NCBI GenBank assembly: GCA_963593765.1
Contig: CAVBBU010000006.1
Coordinates: forward strand, 1 to 32,378
Direction: 5' to 3'
DNA from: CAVBBU01 sp963593765
GTDB taxonomy: Bacteria; Bacillota; Clostridia; Lachnospirales; Lachnospiraceae
DNA: 32,378 bases
Made by a program: the position numbers and the translations under genes. Position 1 is the stretch's first letter, and each line of letters starts with the position of its first letter. Shown here one piece after another: positions 6,920 to 15,744 of the stretch. Under the pieces are notes generated by a model, which had not been told where the DNA came from, did no database searches, and saw only the letters and a list, made by a program, of their open reading frames with translations.

Positions 6920-8290
6920 TTAGTCGTTTTGAGCAAGCTCTGCTGCTCTCTTCTTTGAATGCATAACTGTAAATACCATACAAACTATGTATATAATAGC
7001 AATTACAGCAACTCCTGCTAGATTATCTCTTGTAAACAGACCTGTGTATATATATGTTATAGGGCATCCACCCTGATCCATAGCTGCAAGTGTCTCACCT
7101 GCTGCAACCTGTCCTACGCTCTGACCAAGCTTTGTTGTCCAATCAACTGCCTGATTTGTAATCCATATTGTCATAGTCATTATTAAAGAACCAGATATAA
7201 GTGTTCTGAACAAATTACCCTTATGGATAGCAACTGCTATTGCAATAAAGAAGCCTATAGTTGCAAGATCTCCAAATGGCAATATCCTGTTTCCAGGCAT
7301 AACTATAGCTATAAGTAGTGTTATCGGTATAAAGAAGATTCCTGCTGTTACAACCTCTGGATCTCCTAGAAGTATTGCTGGATCAAGACCTATATAGAAT
7401 TCTGAATTGCCGCCGTACTTCTTGTGCATGATTTCCTTAGCTCTCTCTGAGATTGGAAGTAGTCCATCCATAATGCACTTAATTACCTTAGGCATAAGAA
7501 CCATAACTGCACCCATCTGTACTCCAAGAGGAAGTGCCTGCTGTGGATTATAGCCTGCCAAAAATCCGATTATAGCGCCAAGTACAAAGCCTATAACAAC
7601 TGGCTCTCCAAGTACGCCTATCTTTTCCTGGATTCCTTCTACTGAAAACTTAACCTTGTTAAGTCCAGGTATCTTATCTATAACTGCATCTACGAAGCAT
7701 GCAATAGGTGCCATATATGTTGATGTTCCGTGTGGTACTGTAAGTCCATCAAGCTCAAAGTAATCCTTCATAAGTGGAGCATAAAGGTCACCAAACTTAA
7801 ATGCTATAATTGCATGTATTGCTGTTCCAAGTATTCCAACCCAGAAGTTGCCTGTAACTGCATAAGCTATAGCACCTGTAAATGCCATATGCCAAACGTT
7901 CCATATATCTATATTAATTGTCTTCGTTGTCTTAGTCATAATCATGATAAGATTAATTAATATTGATAGTGGAATTGCGACTGTAGCTATAACAGAGCCC
8001 CATGTAATACCACTCATTCCAGGCCAACCTACCTCGACGATCGAAAGGGAAACTCCTAATCTATCTGCCATCGCCTGAGCAGCAGGTCCCATCTTTGCAT
8101 TCATCATATCTACGATAAGACCCATACCTACGAAACCAACTCCAAGCATAAGACCAGACCTAACAGCTTTTCCGACCTTAACACCTATACAGATTGATAT
8201 TATTGCTATAACGACTGGAAGCATAACTGATGCACCCATATCTATAATATATTTAATCACGAACGCACAAATATCAAAAAATGAATTCAT
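6920..8290 (-). CDS. gatC: PTS galactitol transporter subunit EIIC
   Basis: A 456-residue membrane permease of the galactitol PTS family, with many hydrophobic segments. The N-terminal region has an AVRSGLMLGVGFVGM-type helix, the central part carries the family pattern around GLTVPHGTSTYMAPIA, and there is a cytoplasmic stretch around LNKVKFSVEGIQEKIG. It brings in the polyol while it is phosphorylated by EIIB. It begins 69 bases after gatB and ends just before gatD. The exact substrate (galactitol, arabitol or another polyol) is inferred from the neighbouring dehydrogenase and not proven. Confidence 0.93.
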   Translation of the reverse strand: MNSFFDICAFVIKYIIDMGASVMLPVVIAIISICIGVKVGKAVRSGLMLGVGFVGMGLIVDMMNAKMGPAAQAMADRLGVSLSIVEVGWPGMSGITWGSVIATVAIPLSILINLIMIMTKTTKTINIDIWNVWHMAFTGAIAYAVTGNFWVGILGTAIHAIIAFKFGDLYAPLMKDYFELDGLTVPHGTSTYMAPIACFVDAVIDKIPGLNKVKFSVEGIQEKIGVLGEPVVIGFVLGAIIGFLAGYNPQQALPLGVQMGAVMVLMPKVIKCIMDGLLPISERAKEIMHKKYGGNSEFYIGLDPAILLGDPEVVTAGIFFIPITLLIAIVMPGNRILPFGDLATIGFFIAIAVAIHKGNLFRTLISGSLIMTMTIWITNQAVDWTTKLGQSVGQVAAGETLAAMDQGGCPITYIYTGLFTRDNLAGVAVIAIIYIVCMVFTVMHSKKRAAELAQND

Positions 8291-8359
8291 ATATTTCCTC
8301 CTTAAACCTTTCTAATTTATAATTAGTTTTCTCGCACTATTCTTGTGAATTTTGATTTT

Positions 8360-8638
8360 CTATCCCTTTAAAACATTAAGTATGTCCTGCTTTGTTTTAT
8401 CTACACCAACTCCAGATATAAATGGCATTCCAGTAATTAGCGGTACTCCAAAGTCTCTTTTAACCTTAGATGTTGTTACTATAAGGTCTGCCGGAAGATT
8501 AGACTCTATCTCCGATATACGTACCTGACAGATCTCTATATCTACATTATTTTCCTTGCATAATTCTACGATTTTATTTGCTGCTACTGTTGATGTTGCT
8601 ACTGCTCCACCACAGGCAACTATTACCTTCTTTTTCAA
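8360..8638 (-). CDS. gatB: PTS galactitol transporter subunit EIIB
   Basis: A 92-residue EIIB of the lactose/galactitol-like fold. The phosphocysteine is Cys9 in VIVACGGAVATST at the N-terminus, where the P-loop is expected. The gene overlaps the end of gatA by four bases, so the two are translationally coupled. It receives phosphate from EIIA and passes it to the sugar bound by EIIC. Confidence 0.95.
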   Translation of the reverse strand: MKKKVIVACGGAVATSTVAANKIVELCKENNVDIEICQVRISEIESNLPADLIVTTSKVKRDFGVPLITGMPFISGVGVDKTKQDILNVLKG

Positions 8639-9102
8639 AGCGAATTCTCCTTTTCCTTAATAATTTTAATGATCTGCTCACTATCCTTTGCAGACATAAG
8701 CGTCTCTAAAAACGCTTTATCCTGGATTATTTCAAAAATCCTTTGTAGCTGGTCGATATGTGCATTAGGATCAACGACAGCTAGCATAAACATAATCTGC
8801 ACGTCTACAGCTTCGTCGTCGCTGCCCATCTGTATAAATGTCACAGGCTTCTTTAATATAGCAATAGCAACCGCCTGCTTATTTACATGACTAGGATCTA
8901 CATGTGGAATTGCAACCCCGATACCGTCTATGTCAAGTCCAGTCGGATATTCCTTCTCTCTTTCAACGAGTGCAGCTGCATAGGAGCTTTTTGCATATCC
9001 CTTTTCTGTAACTAGCTCTCCAAGCCTTGCAAGTGCATCTGATGAGTCTTCTGCCTCTAGGCTAGTTACGATAAGCTTTGGATCTAACTCCTCCCATATC
9101 AT
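8635..9102 (-). CDS. gatA: PTS EIIA component, galactitol/fructose type
   Basis: A 155-residue EIIA of the mannitol/fructose type (PTS_EIIA_2). The phosphorylated His67 lies in GIGVAIPHVDPSH. The start at 9100-9102 is chosen because AAGGAGG stands upstream in the 9113-9119 region and the protein then starts directly with the domain (MIWEELDPKLIV); a frame to 9141 would add 13 residues without a ribosome site. It is the first structural gene after the regulator, separated from it by a 175-base spacer that probably holds the operon promoter. Confidence 0.93.
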   Translation of the reverse strand: MIWEELDPKLIVTSLEAEDSSDALARLGELVTEKGYAKSSYAAALVEREKEYPTGLDIDGIGVAIPHVDPSHVNKQAVAIAILKKPVTFIQMGSDDEAVDVQIMFMLAVVDPNAHIDQLQRIFEIIQDKAFLETLMSAKDSEQIIKIIKEKENSL

Positions 9103-9277
9103 AGGCTCTCCCCTCCTTTTGGTTTTATAATTTGCCGGCATTTTATAAATCTTATGCTATCACCTATGCCATACTAAAAAAAGCCAAATGTCTTTCCATA
9201 ATTTTGAAGAAATTTGCATTTTTACAATTTCTTCTCTATGCAAAGCCATCTGGCCATTACTTTGGTTTTATTTTTTA

Positions 9278-11362
9278 CTATTCTAAGCTATATTCCATTT
9301 TTTCTATTAGTATCGAAGCCTCCTGTGGCGTCCTAGAATTTCTAAGTCCTGCCTTAAATTCCTCATTCTTAAGAAGATTAACTAGGTTAAAAAATGCTTT
9401 TAGGTGCATCTTATGGTCCACCGCACTTAAGCAGCATACAAATTCAACTGGATCTCTTTCCTCTGCACCAAATTCCACAGGCTTTTTTAAACGTATTAGA
9501 TTCATACCAGTTTGTATGCTTCCAGCCTCTAAGCCCTCATGTGGTATGGCAAAGCCCTTCGATATAACTATATATGTTCCATTCTCCTTTATATTCTGTA
9601 TCATTGCATCTATATAACGTTCTTCTATATATCCGTCCTTTAACAAAGGCAGTGCTGATTTTTTTACAGCATCCTCCCAATCGCTACACTCTACATCAAG
9701 CTGTATATGATCAGCAGTCAAAAAATTATGAAGATACGGAGAAACAATCTGTGCTTCACTTTCTATAGGCTGACGGAAATATCTTCTTACAGCCTTTTTT
9801 ATCTGCTTTATAAGCTGAGCTTCCACATCAAGCTTAAACTCCTTAATTACAGGCTCTATCTCATTCATAAGTCCATTTGCCGAAAGCTTAATATCTGTAA
9901 TTCTGCTCGGCAAATGCTTACTATTTCTAATTGTATCTATCTTATTACCTATACGCAGATAATCCTCATCTGTCAGAAATGGTGAAACGACAACATATTC
10001 TACTGGGCATGCCTTTAGCTGTATTGTAGATATAACAAAATCTGCCATTGCAGGATCTATATTTCTCGCTTCATGCGTAGATATAATATCAACAATCTGA
10101 AAGTTGAAATGCTTCTTAAGCCTTTCCATAAGTAGCTGTGAGGTTCCTATTCCTGCATTACAAGCTACTATTACATGGAAGGCTACCTCCTTATTCTTTT
10201 TACGCTCTAACGCAGCACAAACATGTACCGCAACATAGCTAATTTCTATCTCACTAAGCTTATGCCTTGCATAAGGCTCAAATATATACATGTATTTTTT
10301 TACCGCACTAAGTATGTCTTGATTTGATTCTAGTACCTCTGTTATCAAATCATTTGCCTTATACAACGGACTAACATCAGAAAGAATAGTTGCCATATGT
10401 CCAGACAGCTTTTCATAAAACTCATAATCACTGCTCAGATTAATACTAATTTCTTCTGACACAAGCTCGATAAAGTTTCTTGTAATCATCTGAATTTTTA
10501 TAAATTCGTTGTCGGCAGGTTCTTTTTTTATATGGCGAACTCTTGATAGAAATCTATTAAAATAAAGAACCTCATCTTCCGTTATTACAGCATTACAATA
10601 TTGAGATATATATTTAAGTATATCTACTGCCATAGGATAGGATTCGTTAGTTTTTTTTGATTGTGCTTCGATGTATTCTCCATGCAGAATTCTTGCAAGC
10701 ATAATTCCAAGATATTGAACAACGCCTTGATAGGATTCATCTGTAAGAAACCTTTTATGATTATGCTCCTGCTCGCTGACAATCTTTTTTATTATCATTT
10801 GATTTCCTGCTAAAACCGATGTTCCACCTACAAGAACACCTGTTGCCTCATCAGGGGAAAACATATCAACAAGACGCATCAAAAACTTTCTTTTATTTTC
10901 CTCTGTTCCCTCAACCTTAAGGCCTTTATTGGGGCGAGAAACAACATTAAGATTTCCTCTATTAATAAAATCCTTGATTTCATCTAAGTCATTGATAATA
11001 GTCTCTCTGCTTACAAATAGATTGTCGGCTATAGTTGACATCGTTACATATCCAGATGAATTTATAAGTAGTGTGGCAGCTACCTTAATACGCTCCTCCT
11101 GCGAAAGCTTATAGGTATAAAAATTGCTGCTATCTATATGCTCCATGATCTTAGAAAAATCCTCTGATTTTTCTATAAAACCACCACTTTTTAGCACCAG
11201 CTTATTAAGTCCATGCTCCTCTAGCAATGAATTGATAGCATGTATATCATTTCGTATAGTTCTTTGTGAAACCTCACCTCTTTTAGATAATTCATCTATG
11301 GTAAGCTTATCATCAGCCTTATTTAAATCCAAAATAATAGACATCATTCGTCTGTTCATCAC
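9278..11362 (-). CDS. MtlR/BglG-type PTS-regulated transcriptional activator (HTH-PRD-PRD-EIIB-EIIA)
   Basis: A 694-residue regulator. Two N-terminal helix-turn-helix segments (about residues 18-45 and 105-130) precede PRD1 (about 195-290), PRD2 (about 300-395), an EIIB-like domain with Cys401 in VIVACNAGIGTS, and an EIIA-like domain with His608 in GFAIPHEG. PRD2 keeps the two expected histidines (His322, His380), while PRD1 seems to lack them (YLGIML and YFNRFLS at those places). By analogy with MtlR/LicR it would activate the downstream gat genes when its PTS phosphorylation state signals substrate. It stands upstream of gatA on the same strand. A TATAAT box lies at 11403-11408 (minus) without a convincing -35, and AAGGAG precedes the start. 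Confidence 0.92.
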   Translation of the reverse strand: MMNRRMMSIILDLNKADDKLTIDELSKRGEVSQRTIRNDIHAINSLLEEHGLNKLVLKSGGFIEKSEDFSKIMEHIDSSNFYTYKLSQEERIKVAATLLINSSGYVTMSTIADNLFVSRETIINDLDEIKDFINRGNLNVVSRPNKGLKVEGTEENKRKFLMRLVDMFSPDEATGVLVGGTSVLAGNQMIIKKIVSEQEHNHKRFLTDESYQGVVQYLGIMLARILHGEYIEAQSKKTNESYPMAVDILKYISQYCNAVITEDEVLYFNRFLSRVRHIKKEPADNEFIKIQMITRNFIELVSEEISINLSSDYEFYEKLSGHMATILSDVSPLYKANDLITEVLESNQDILSAVKKYMYIFEPYARHKLSEIEISYVAVHVCAALERKKNKEVAFHVIVACNAGIGTSQLLMERLKKHFNFQIVDIISTHEARNIDPAMADFVISTIQLKACPVEYVVVSPFLTDEDYLRIGNKIDTIRNSKHLPSRITDIKLSANGLMNEIEPVIKEFKLDVEAQLIKQIKKAVRRYFRQPIESEAQIVSPYLHNFLTADHIQLDVECSDWEDAVKKSALPLLKDGYIEERYIDAMIQNIKENGTYIVISKGFAIPHEGLEAGSIQTGMNLIRLKKPVEFGAEERDPVEFVCCLSAVDHKMHLKAFFNLVNLLKNEEFKAGLRNSRTPQEASILIEKMEYSLE

Positions 11363-11517
11363 GCATCTCCTTGCTTAATACACATAAAGTAATTCTATCA
11401 CAATTATAGTTTGCTTTACATGAGTTTTTTGCTGATGATTAAAGCGGTGATTAAAGGGTTAAATTAAAAGAACAAAGAAGCATTTTTATTTCATAGGGCA
11501 TGGTCCTCTATAAAAGA

Positions 11518-11553
11518 AAAGACCATCTAAGAATATATCCCTAAATGGTCTTT
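11518..11553 (-). terminator. Intrinsic terminator after ppdK
   Basis: Perfect 9-bp arms at 11518-11526 and 11545-11553. In minus reading they are followed by TTTTCTTTTATAG. It stands 42 bases after the ppdK stop codon. Confidence 0.8.
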
Positions 11554-11594
11554 AAGCTAAAATCTAATTTAGTTTTTGGTAAAGCCTTCTAAGC

Positions 11595-14222
11595 TTATTT
11601 GTTATTTATAGCTGCCTGTGCTGCTGCAAGTCTAGCTATAGGAACTCTAAATGGTGAGCAAGATACATAATCAAGTCCTATCTTGTGGCAGAACTCAACT
11701 GATGATGGATCTCCGCCGTGCTCTCCGCATATACCTACATGCATATCAGGGCGTGTGCTCTTACCAAGCTTTATAGCCATCTCCATAAGCTTACCTACGC
11801 CTGTTTGATCAAGCTTAGCAAATGGATCATTCTCAAATATCTTGGCATCATAGTATGCATTGAGGAACTTACCAGCATCATCTCTAGAGAAGCCAAAGGT
11901 CATCTGTGTAAGGTCATTAGTACCAAAGCAGAAGAACTCAGCATCCTTAGCTATCTCATCAGCTGTTAGTGCTGCTCTAGGAATCTCTATCATAGTACCA
12001 ACCTCATACTTAAGCTCAACTCCTGCATCCTTGATTTCCTTATCTGCTGTTTCAACAACTATATTCTTAACGAACTTAAGCTCCTTCTCCTCACATACAA
12101 GTGGGATCATAATCTCTGGAACTATATTCCAATCAGCATGCTTCTTCTTAACATTGATAGCTGCTCTTATAACTGCACTTGTCTGCATTCTAGCTATCTC
12201 AGGATAGGTAACTGTAAGACGGCAGCCTCTGTGTCCCATCATAGGGTTGAACTCGTGGAGAGAAGCAATTATAGCCTTAATATCTGCTACAGACTTGCCC
12301 TTAGTCTTAGCAAGCTTCTCGATATCCTCCTCATCTGTAGGAACAAACTCATGTAGAGGCGGATCAAGGAATCTTATAGTAACAGGACATCCCTCAAGTG
12401 CCTCGTAAAGCTGCTCGAAATCTCCCTGCTGAAGCGGAAGTATCTTCTTAAGTGCTTCCTCTCTCTCCTCAACTGTATCTGAGCAAATCATCTCTCTGAA
12501 TGCATCTATTCTGTTACCTGCAAAGAACATATGCTCTGTACGGCAAAGACCGATACCCTCTGCGCCAAGCTCTCTAGCCTTCTTAGCGTCTGTAGGTGTA
12601 TCTGCATTAGTTCTAACCTTAAGTCTTCTATACTTGTCAGCCCATCCCATAATTCTTCCGAACTCACCAGCTATAGTTGCATCTACTGTAGGGATAGCAC
12701 CATCATATATATTACCTGTAGAGCCATCGAATGATATTACATCGCCCTCGTGGTATTCCTTACCTGCGAGCTTAAATACCTTATTCTCCTCATCCATTAT
12801 TATCTCTGAGCATCCAGATACGCAGCATGTACCCATACCTCTTGCTACAACTGCAGCATGTGATGTCATACCACCACGAACTGTAAGTATACCCTGTGCT
12901 GCCTTCATGCCCTCGATATCCTCTGGAGATGTCTCAAGTCTAACTAGTACTACCTTCTTGCCAGTAGCTGCCTGATCCTTAGCATCATCTGCGGTAAATA
13001 CTATATGTCCGCTAGCTGCACCCGGTGCTGCTGCAAGAGCCTTAGCTATAGGCTTAACCTTCTTTAATGCCTCTGTATCAAACTGCGGGTGAAGAAGTGA
13101 ATCAAGGTTACGAGGATCTATCATAGTAACAGCCTTCTCCTCTGTAATCATCTTCTCATCTACAAGGTCACAAGCTATCTTAAGAGCTGCCTTTGCTGTT
13201 CTCTTACCATTACGAGTTTGAAGCATATACAGATGTCTGTCCTCTATGGTAAATTCCATATCCTGCATATCTCTGTAGTGATCCTCAAGTGTATGACATA
13301 TCTTTACGAACTGATCATATACCTCTGGCATAACGTCCTTAAGCTGGTCGATAGACTGTGGTGTACGAACACCGGCAACTACGTCCTCGCCCTGTGCATT
13401 CATAAGGAACTCACCCATAAGCTTCTTCTCACCGGTTGCAGGATTTCTTGTAAATGCAACTCCTGTTCCGGATGTATCGCCCATGTTACCAAATGCCATC
13501 ATCTGTACATTAACTGCTGTTCCCCAAGAATAAGGTATATCATTATCACGACGATATACATTAGCTCTAGGATTATCCCAAGATCTAAATACAGCCTTTA
13601 TAGCCTCCATCAGCTGCTCCTTAGGATCTGCTGGGAAGTCCTTACCTATCTTAGACTTATACTCTGCCTTGAACTGATTAGCTAGCTCCTTAAGGTCATT
13701 TGCATCAAGCTCTACGTCCTGAGTTACGCCCTTCTTTTCCTTCATCTGGTCGATAAGAGCCTCAAAGTACTTCTTACCAACCTCCATAACAACGTCTGAG
13801 AACATCTGTATAAATCTTCTATAGCAATCCCAAGCCCAACGTGGGTTGCCAGACTTTGCAGCAAGTACCTCTACTACGTCCTCATTTAATCCGAGATTAA
13901 GGATAGTATCCATCATACCTGGCATAGATGCTCTAGCACCAGAACGAACAGAAACTAGAAGTGGATTCTCCTTATCTCCAAACTTCTTGCCAGTAATCTC
14001 TTCCATCTTTGTGATGTATTCCATTATCTGACCCATAATCTCTTCGTTGATTTGCTTGCCGTCCTCATAATACTGAGTACACGCCTCTGTTGTAATTGTA
14101 AAGCCCTGTGGAACCGGCAAGCCTAGATTAGTCATCTCAGCAAGGTTAGCACCCTTACCACCGAGAAGATTTCTCATGTCGGCATTGCCTTCTTTAAATA
14201 GATAAACCCATTTTTTTGCCAT
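11595..14222 (-). CDS. ppdK: Pyruvate, phosphate dikinase
   Basis: A full-length 875-residue enzyme that interconverts pyruvate, ATP and phosphate with phosphoenolpyruvate, AMP and pyrophosphate. The N-terminal nucleotide-binding part begins KWVYLFKEGNADMRNLLGGK-type. The swivelling domain has catalytic His455 in GGMTSHAAVVARGMG, at the same number as in the Clostridium symbiosum enzyme, and the C-terminal PEP/pyruvate barrel has FFCFGTNDLTQMTFGFSRDD and GICGEHGGDP. In Clostridia it serves PPi-linked glycolysis or makes PEP for gluconeogenesis; PEP is also the donor for the PTS encoded next door. It has a ribosome site (AGGAGGAG), its own predicted promoter and its own terminator. Confidence 0.97.
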   Translation of the reverse strand: MAKKWVYLFKEGNADMRNLLGGKGANLAEMTNLGLPVPQGFTITTEACTQYYEDGKQINEEIMGQIMEYITKMEEITGKKFGDKENPLLVSVRSGARASMPGMMDTILNLGLNEDVVEVLAAKSGNPRWAWDCYRRFIQMFSDVVMEVGKKYFEALIDQMKEKKGVTQDVELDANDLKELANQFKAEYKSKIGKDFPADPKEQLMEAIKAVFRSWDNPRANVYRRDNDIPYSWGTAVNVQMMAFGNMGDTSGTGVAFTRNPATGEKKLMGEFLMNAQGEDVVAGVRTPQSIDQLKDVMPEVYDQFVKICHTLEDHYRDMQDMEFTIEDRHLYMLQTRNGKRTAKAALKIACDLVDEKMITEEKAVTMIDPRNLDSLLHPQFDTEALKKVKPIAKALAAAPGAASGHIVFTADDAKDQAATGKKVVLVRLETSPEDIEGMKAAQGILTVRGGMTSHAAVVARGMGTCCVSGCSEIIMDEENKVFKLAGKEYHEGDVISFDGSTGNIYDGAIPTVDATIAGEFGRIMGWADKYRRLKVRTNADTPTDAKKARELGAEGIGLCRTEHMFFAGNRIDAFREMICSDTVEEREEALKKILPLQQGDFEQLYEALEGCPVTIRFLDPPLHEFVPTDEEDIEKLAKTKGKSVADIKAIIASLHEFNPMMGHRGCRLTVTYPEIARMQTSAVIRAAINVKKKHADWNIVPEIMIPLVCEEKELKFVKNIVVETADKEIKDAGVELKYEVGTMIEIPRAALTADEIAKDAEFFCFGTNDLTQMTFGFSRDDAGKFLNAYYDAKIFENDPFAKLDQTGVGKLMEMAIKLGKSTRPDMHVGICGEHGGDPSSVEFCHKIGLDYVSCSPFRVPIARLAAAQAAINNK

Positions 14223-14257
14223 CTTACTTCTCCTCCTAAGTTAATTATCCGCAGTTA

Positions 14258-14286
14258 ATTATATACCAGTGTTTCGCAATTGTATA
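14258..14286 (-). promoter_or_regulatory. Predicted promoter of ppdK
   Basis: In minus reading TATACA (14281-14286) and TATAAT (14258-14263) stand 17 bases apart, 36 bases before the ppdK start codon. The -35 box is poor (four of six), the -10 box is perfect. Confidence 0.5.
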
Positions 14287-14304
14287 ATCATATATATACG
14301 AAGT

Positions 14305-14326
14305 GCTAGTCGTATATACGACTAGC
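14305..14326. repeat. Perfect 22-bp palindrome between argH and ppdK
   Basis: The sequence from GCTAGT at 14305 to ACTAGC at 14326 equals its own reverse complement, with centre CGTATATACG. Outer bases GAAG (14300-14303) and CTTC (14332-14335) could extend it. There is no T-run on either side, so it is a poor terminator. It lies 19 bases upstream of the predicted ppdK -35 box and 27 bases past the argH stop, so it could be an operator for ppdK or an RNA-end structure for argH. Confidence 0.6.
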
Positions 14327-14352
14327 GCCAGCTTCTCCTTAATGTGTAATTT

Positions 14353-15726
14353 TTACTTCTCTAAACGCCTCTTACATTCACTAAGCTCTTCCTTCATAGC
14401 CTTAGTTCCCGGAGCTCCCTTTGTATTTCTGCCCTCTATGCAGGTCTTTAGGCTTATAGCCTCATATATATCATTATCGAATATATCACATACAGATTTA
14501 TACTCATCCAATGAAAGCTCATCAAGACTTTTCCCCTCATTAATAGCCATTAATACAAGTGCACCAACATATCCATGTGCATCTCTAAATGCCACTCCCT
14601 TTTTAACCAGATAATCTGCAACATCGGTTGCATTGGCATATCCGCTCTTACAGCTATCCTCCATTCTCTTTTTGTTAAACCTCATAGCCTTAAGCATACC
14701 TGTCATAAGCTTAATAGATCCGAGTGCTGTATCCATAGCATCAAATGAAAGCTCCTTATCCTCCTGCATATCCTTATCATATGCAAGCGGTAGTCCCTTC
14801 ATAACTGTAAGCAGGCTAATTAATGCTCCATATACTCTTCCGGTCTTTCCTCTAAGAAGCTCTGCTATATCAGGATTTTTTTTCTGAGGCATTATGCTAG
14901 AGCCTGTAGAATAGGTATCATCTATATCTACAAATTTATATTCATCACTATTCCATATAATTATTTCCTCTGATAGTCTGCTTAGATGCATAGCGATAAT
15001 AGACATATCAGATAAAAGCTCTATAAGATAATCTCTATCACTTACCGAGTCCATGCTGTTAATTGTAGCTCTATCAAAGTTAAGTAGCTTTGCTGTATAT
15101 TCTCTGTCTAGCGGATAAGTAGTTCCTGCTAGTGCACCAGCTCCTAACGGGCACTCGTTCATTCGCATTCTTGCATCTCTTACTCTGCACCTATCTCTAT
15201 AAAACATTTCAAAGTATGCACCCATGTGGTGAGCTAATGTAACCGGCTGTGCCTTTTGCATATGAGTAAATCCCGGCATAACAGTATCTACATTTGCTTC
15301 CATAATAGTATATATTTCTTTTAGCAGATCTGTTAGCTCGCAATTTAAGCTGTCTGCCATATCTCTTGTATATAATCTCATATCAAGAGCCACCTGGTCA
15401 TTACGGCTTCTTCCTGTATGCAGTCTTTTTCCTGCCTCACCTATACGCTCTGTAAGATTGCCCTCTATAAAGGAATGTATATCCTCATATTCATTAGAAA
15501 ACTGCAGCTTGCCTGATTCTATATCATTTTTTATCTCCTCAAGCCCCTTAGTTATCGCCTCTGCATCGGCATCAGATAATATGCCCTGCTTTTTAAGCAT
15601 AGCAACATGTGCCATACTTCCCTGAATATCCTTTTCATATAACCTATTATCAAATGATAGTGATTCATTAAAGCTATATGCCAGATCGTCTGTTTTTTTT
15701 GTAAATCTTCCACCCCAAAGCTTCAT
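14353..15726 (-). CDS. argH: Argininosuccinate lyase
   Basis: A 457-residue lyase that splits argininosuccinate into arginine and fumarate. The superfamily signature SSIMPQKKNPD is at residues 276-286, with the catalytic Ser on its loop; LHTGRSRNDQVALDMRL is at about 102-118, and the active-site His155 is in PGFTHMQKAQP. The length matches the family. It starts 18 bases after yfhO with a GGAG ribosome site (TACGAGGAGAAAACGT before the ATG). No argG or other arginine gene is nearby, which is unusual, because argG-argH pairs are common. Confidence 0.97.
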   Translation of the reverse strand: MKLWGGRFTKKTDDLAYSFNESLSFDNRLYEKDIQGSMAHVAMLKKQGILSDADAEAITKGLEEIKNDIESGKLQFSNEYEDIHSFIEGNLTERIGEAGKRLHTGRSRNDQVALDMRLYTRDMADSLNCELTDLLKEIYTIMEANVDTVMPGFTHMQKAQPVTLAHHMGAYFEMFYRDRCRVRDARMRMNECPLGAGALAGTTYPLDREYTAKLLNFDRATINSMDSVSDRDYLIELLSDMSIIAMHLSRLSEEIIIWNSDEYKFVDIDDTYSTGSSIMPQKKNPDIAELLRGKTGRVYGALISLLTVMKGLPLAYDKDMQEDKELSFDAMDTALGSIKLMTGMLKAMRFNKKRMEDSCKSGYANATDVADYLVKKGVAFRDAHGYVGALVLMAINEGKSLDELSLDEYKSVCDIFDNDIYEAISLKTCIEGRNTKGAPGTKAMKEELSECKRRLEK

Positions 15727-15744
15727 ACGTTTTCTCCTCGTATT

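Noticed and set aside
9154..9171. Sigma-54-like promoter TGGCAT...TAGCAT before gatA
   Set aside because: The distance between the GG and GC elements is one base too long, and the regulator upstream has no AAA+ domain as LevR-type activators do.
13218..13685. 155-residue plus-strand frame inside ppdK
   Set aside because: It lies fully antisense to a highly conserved gene and has no ribosome site or recognisable motif.
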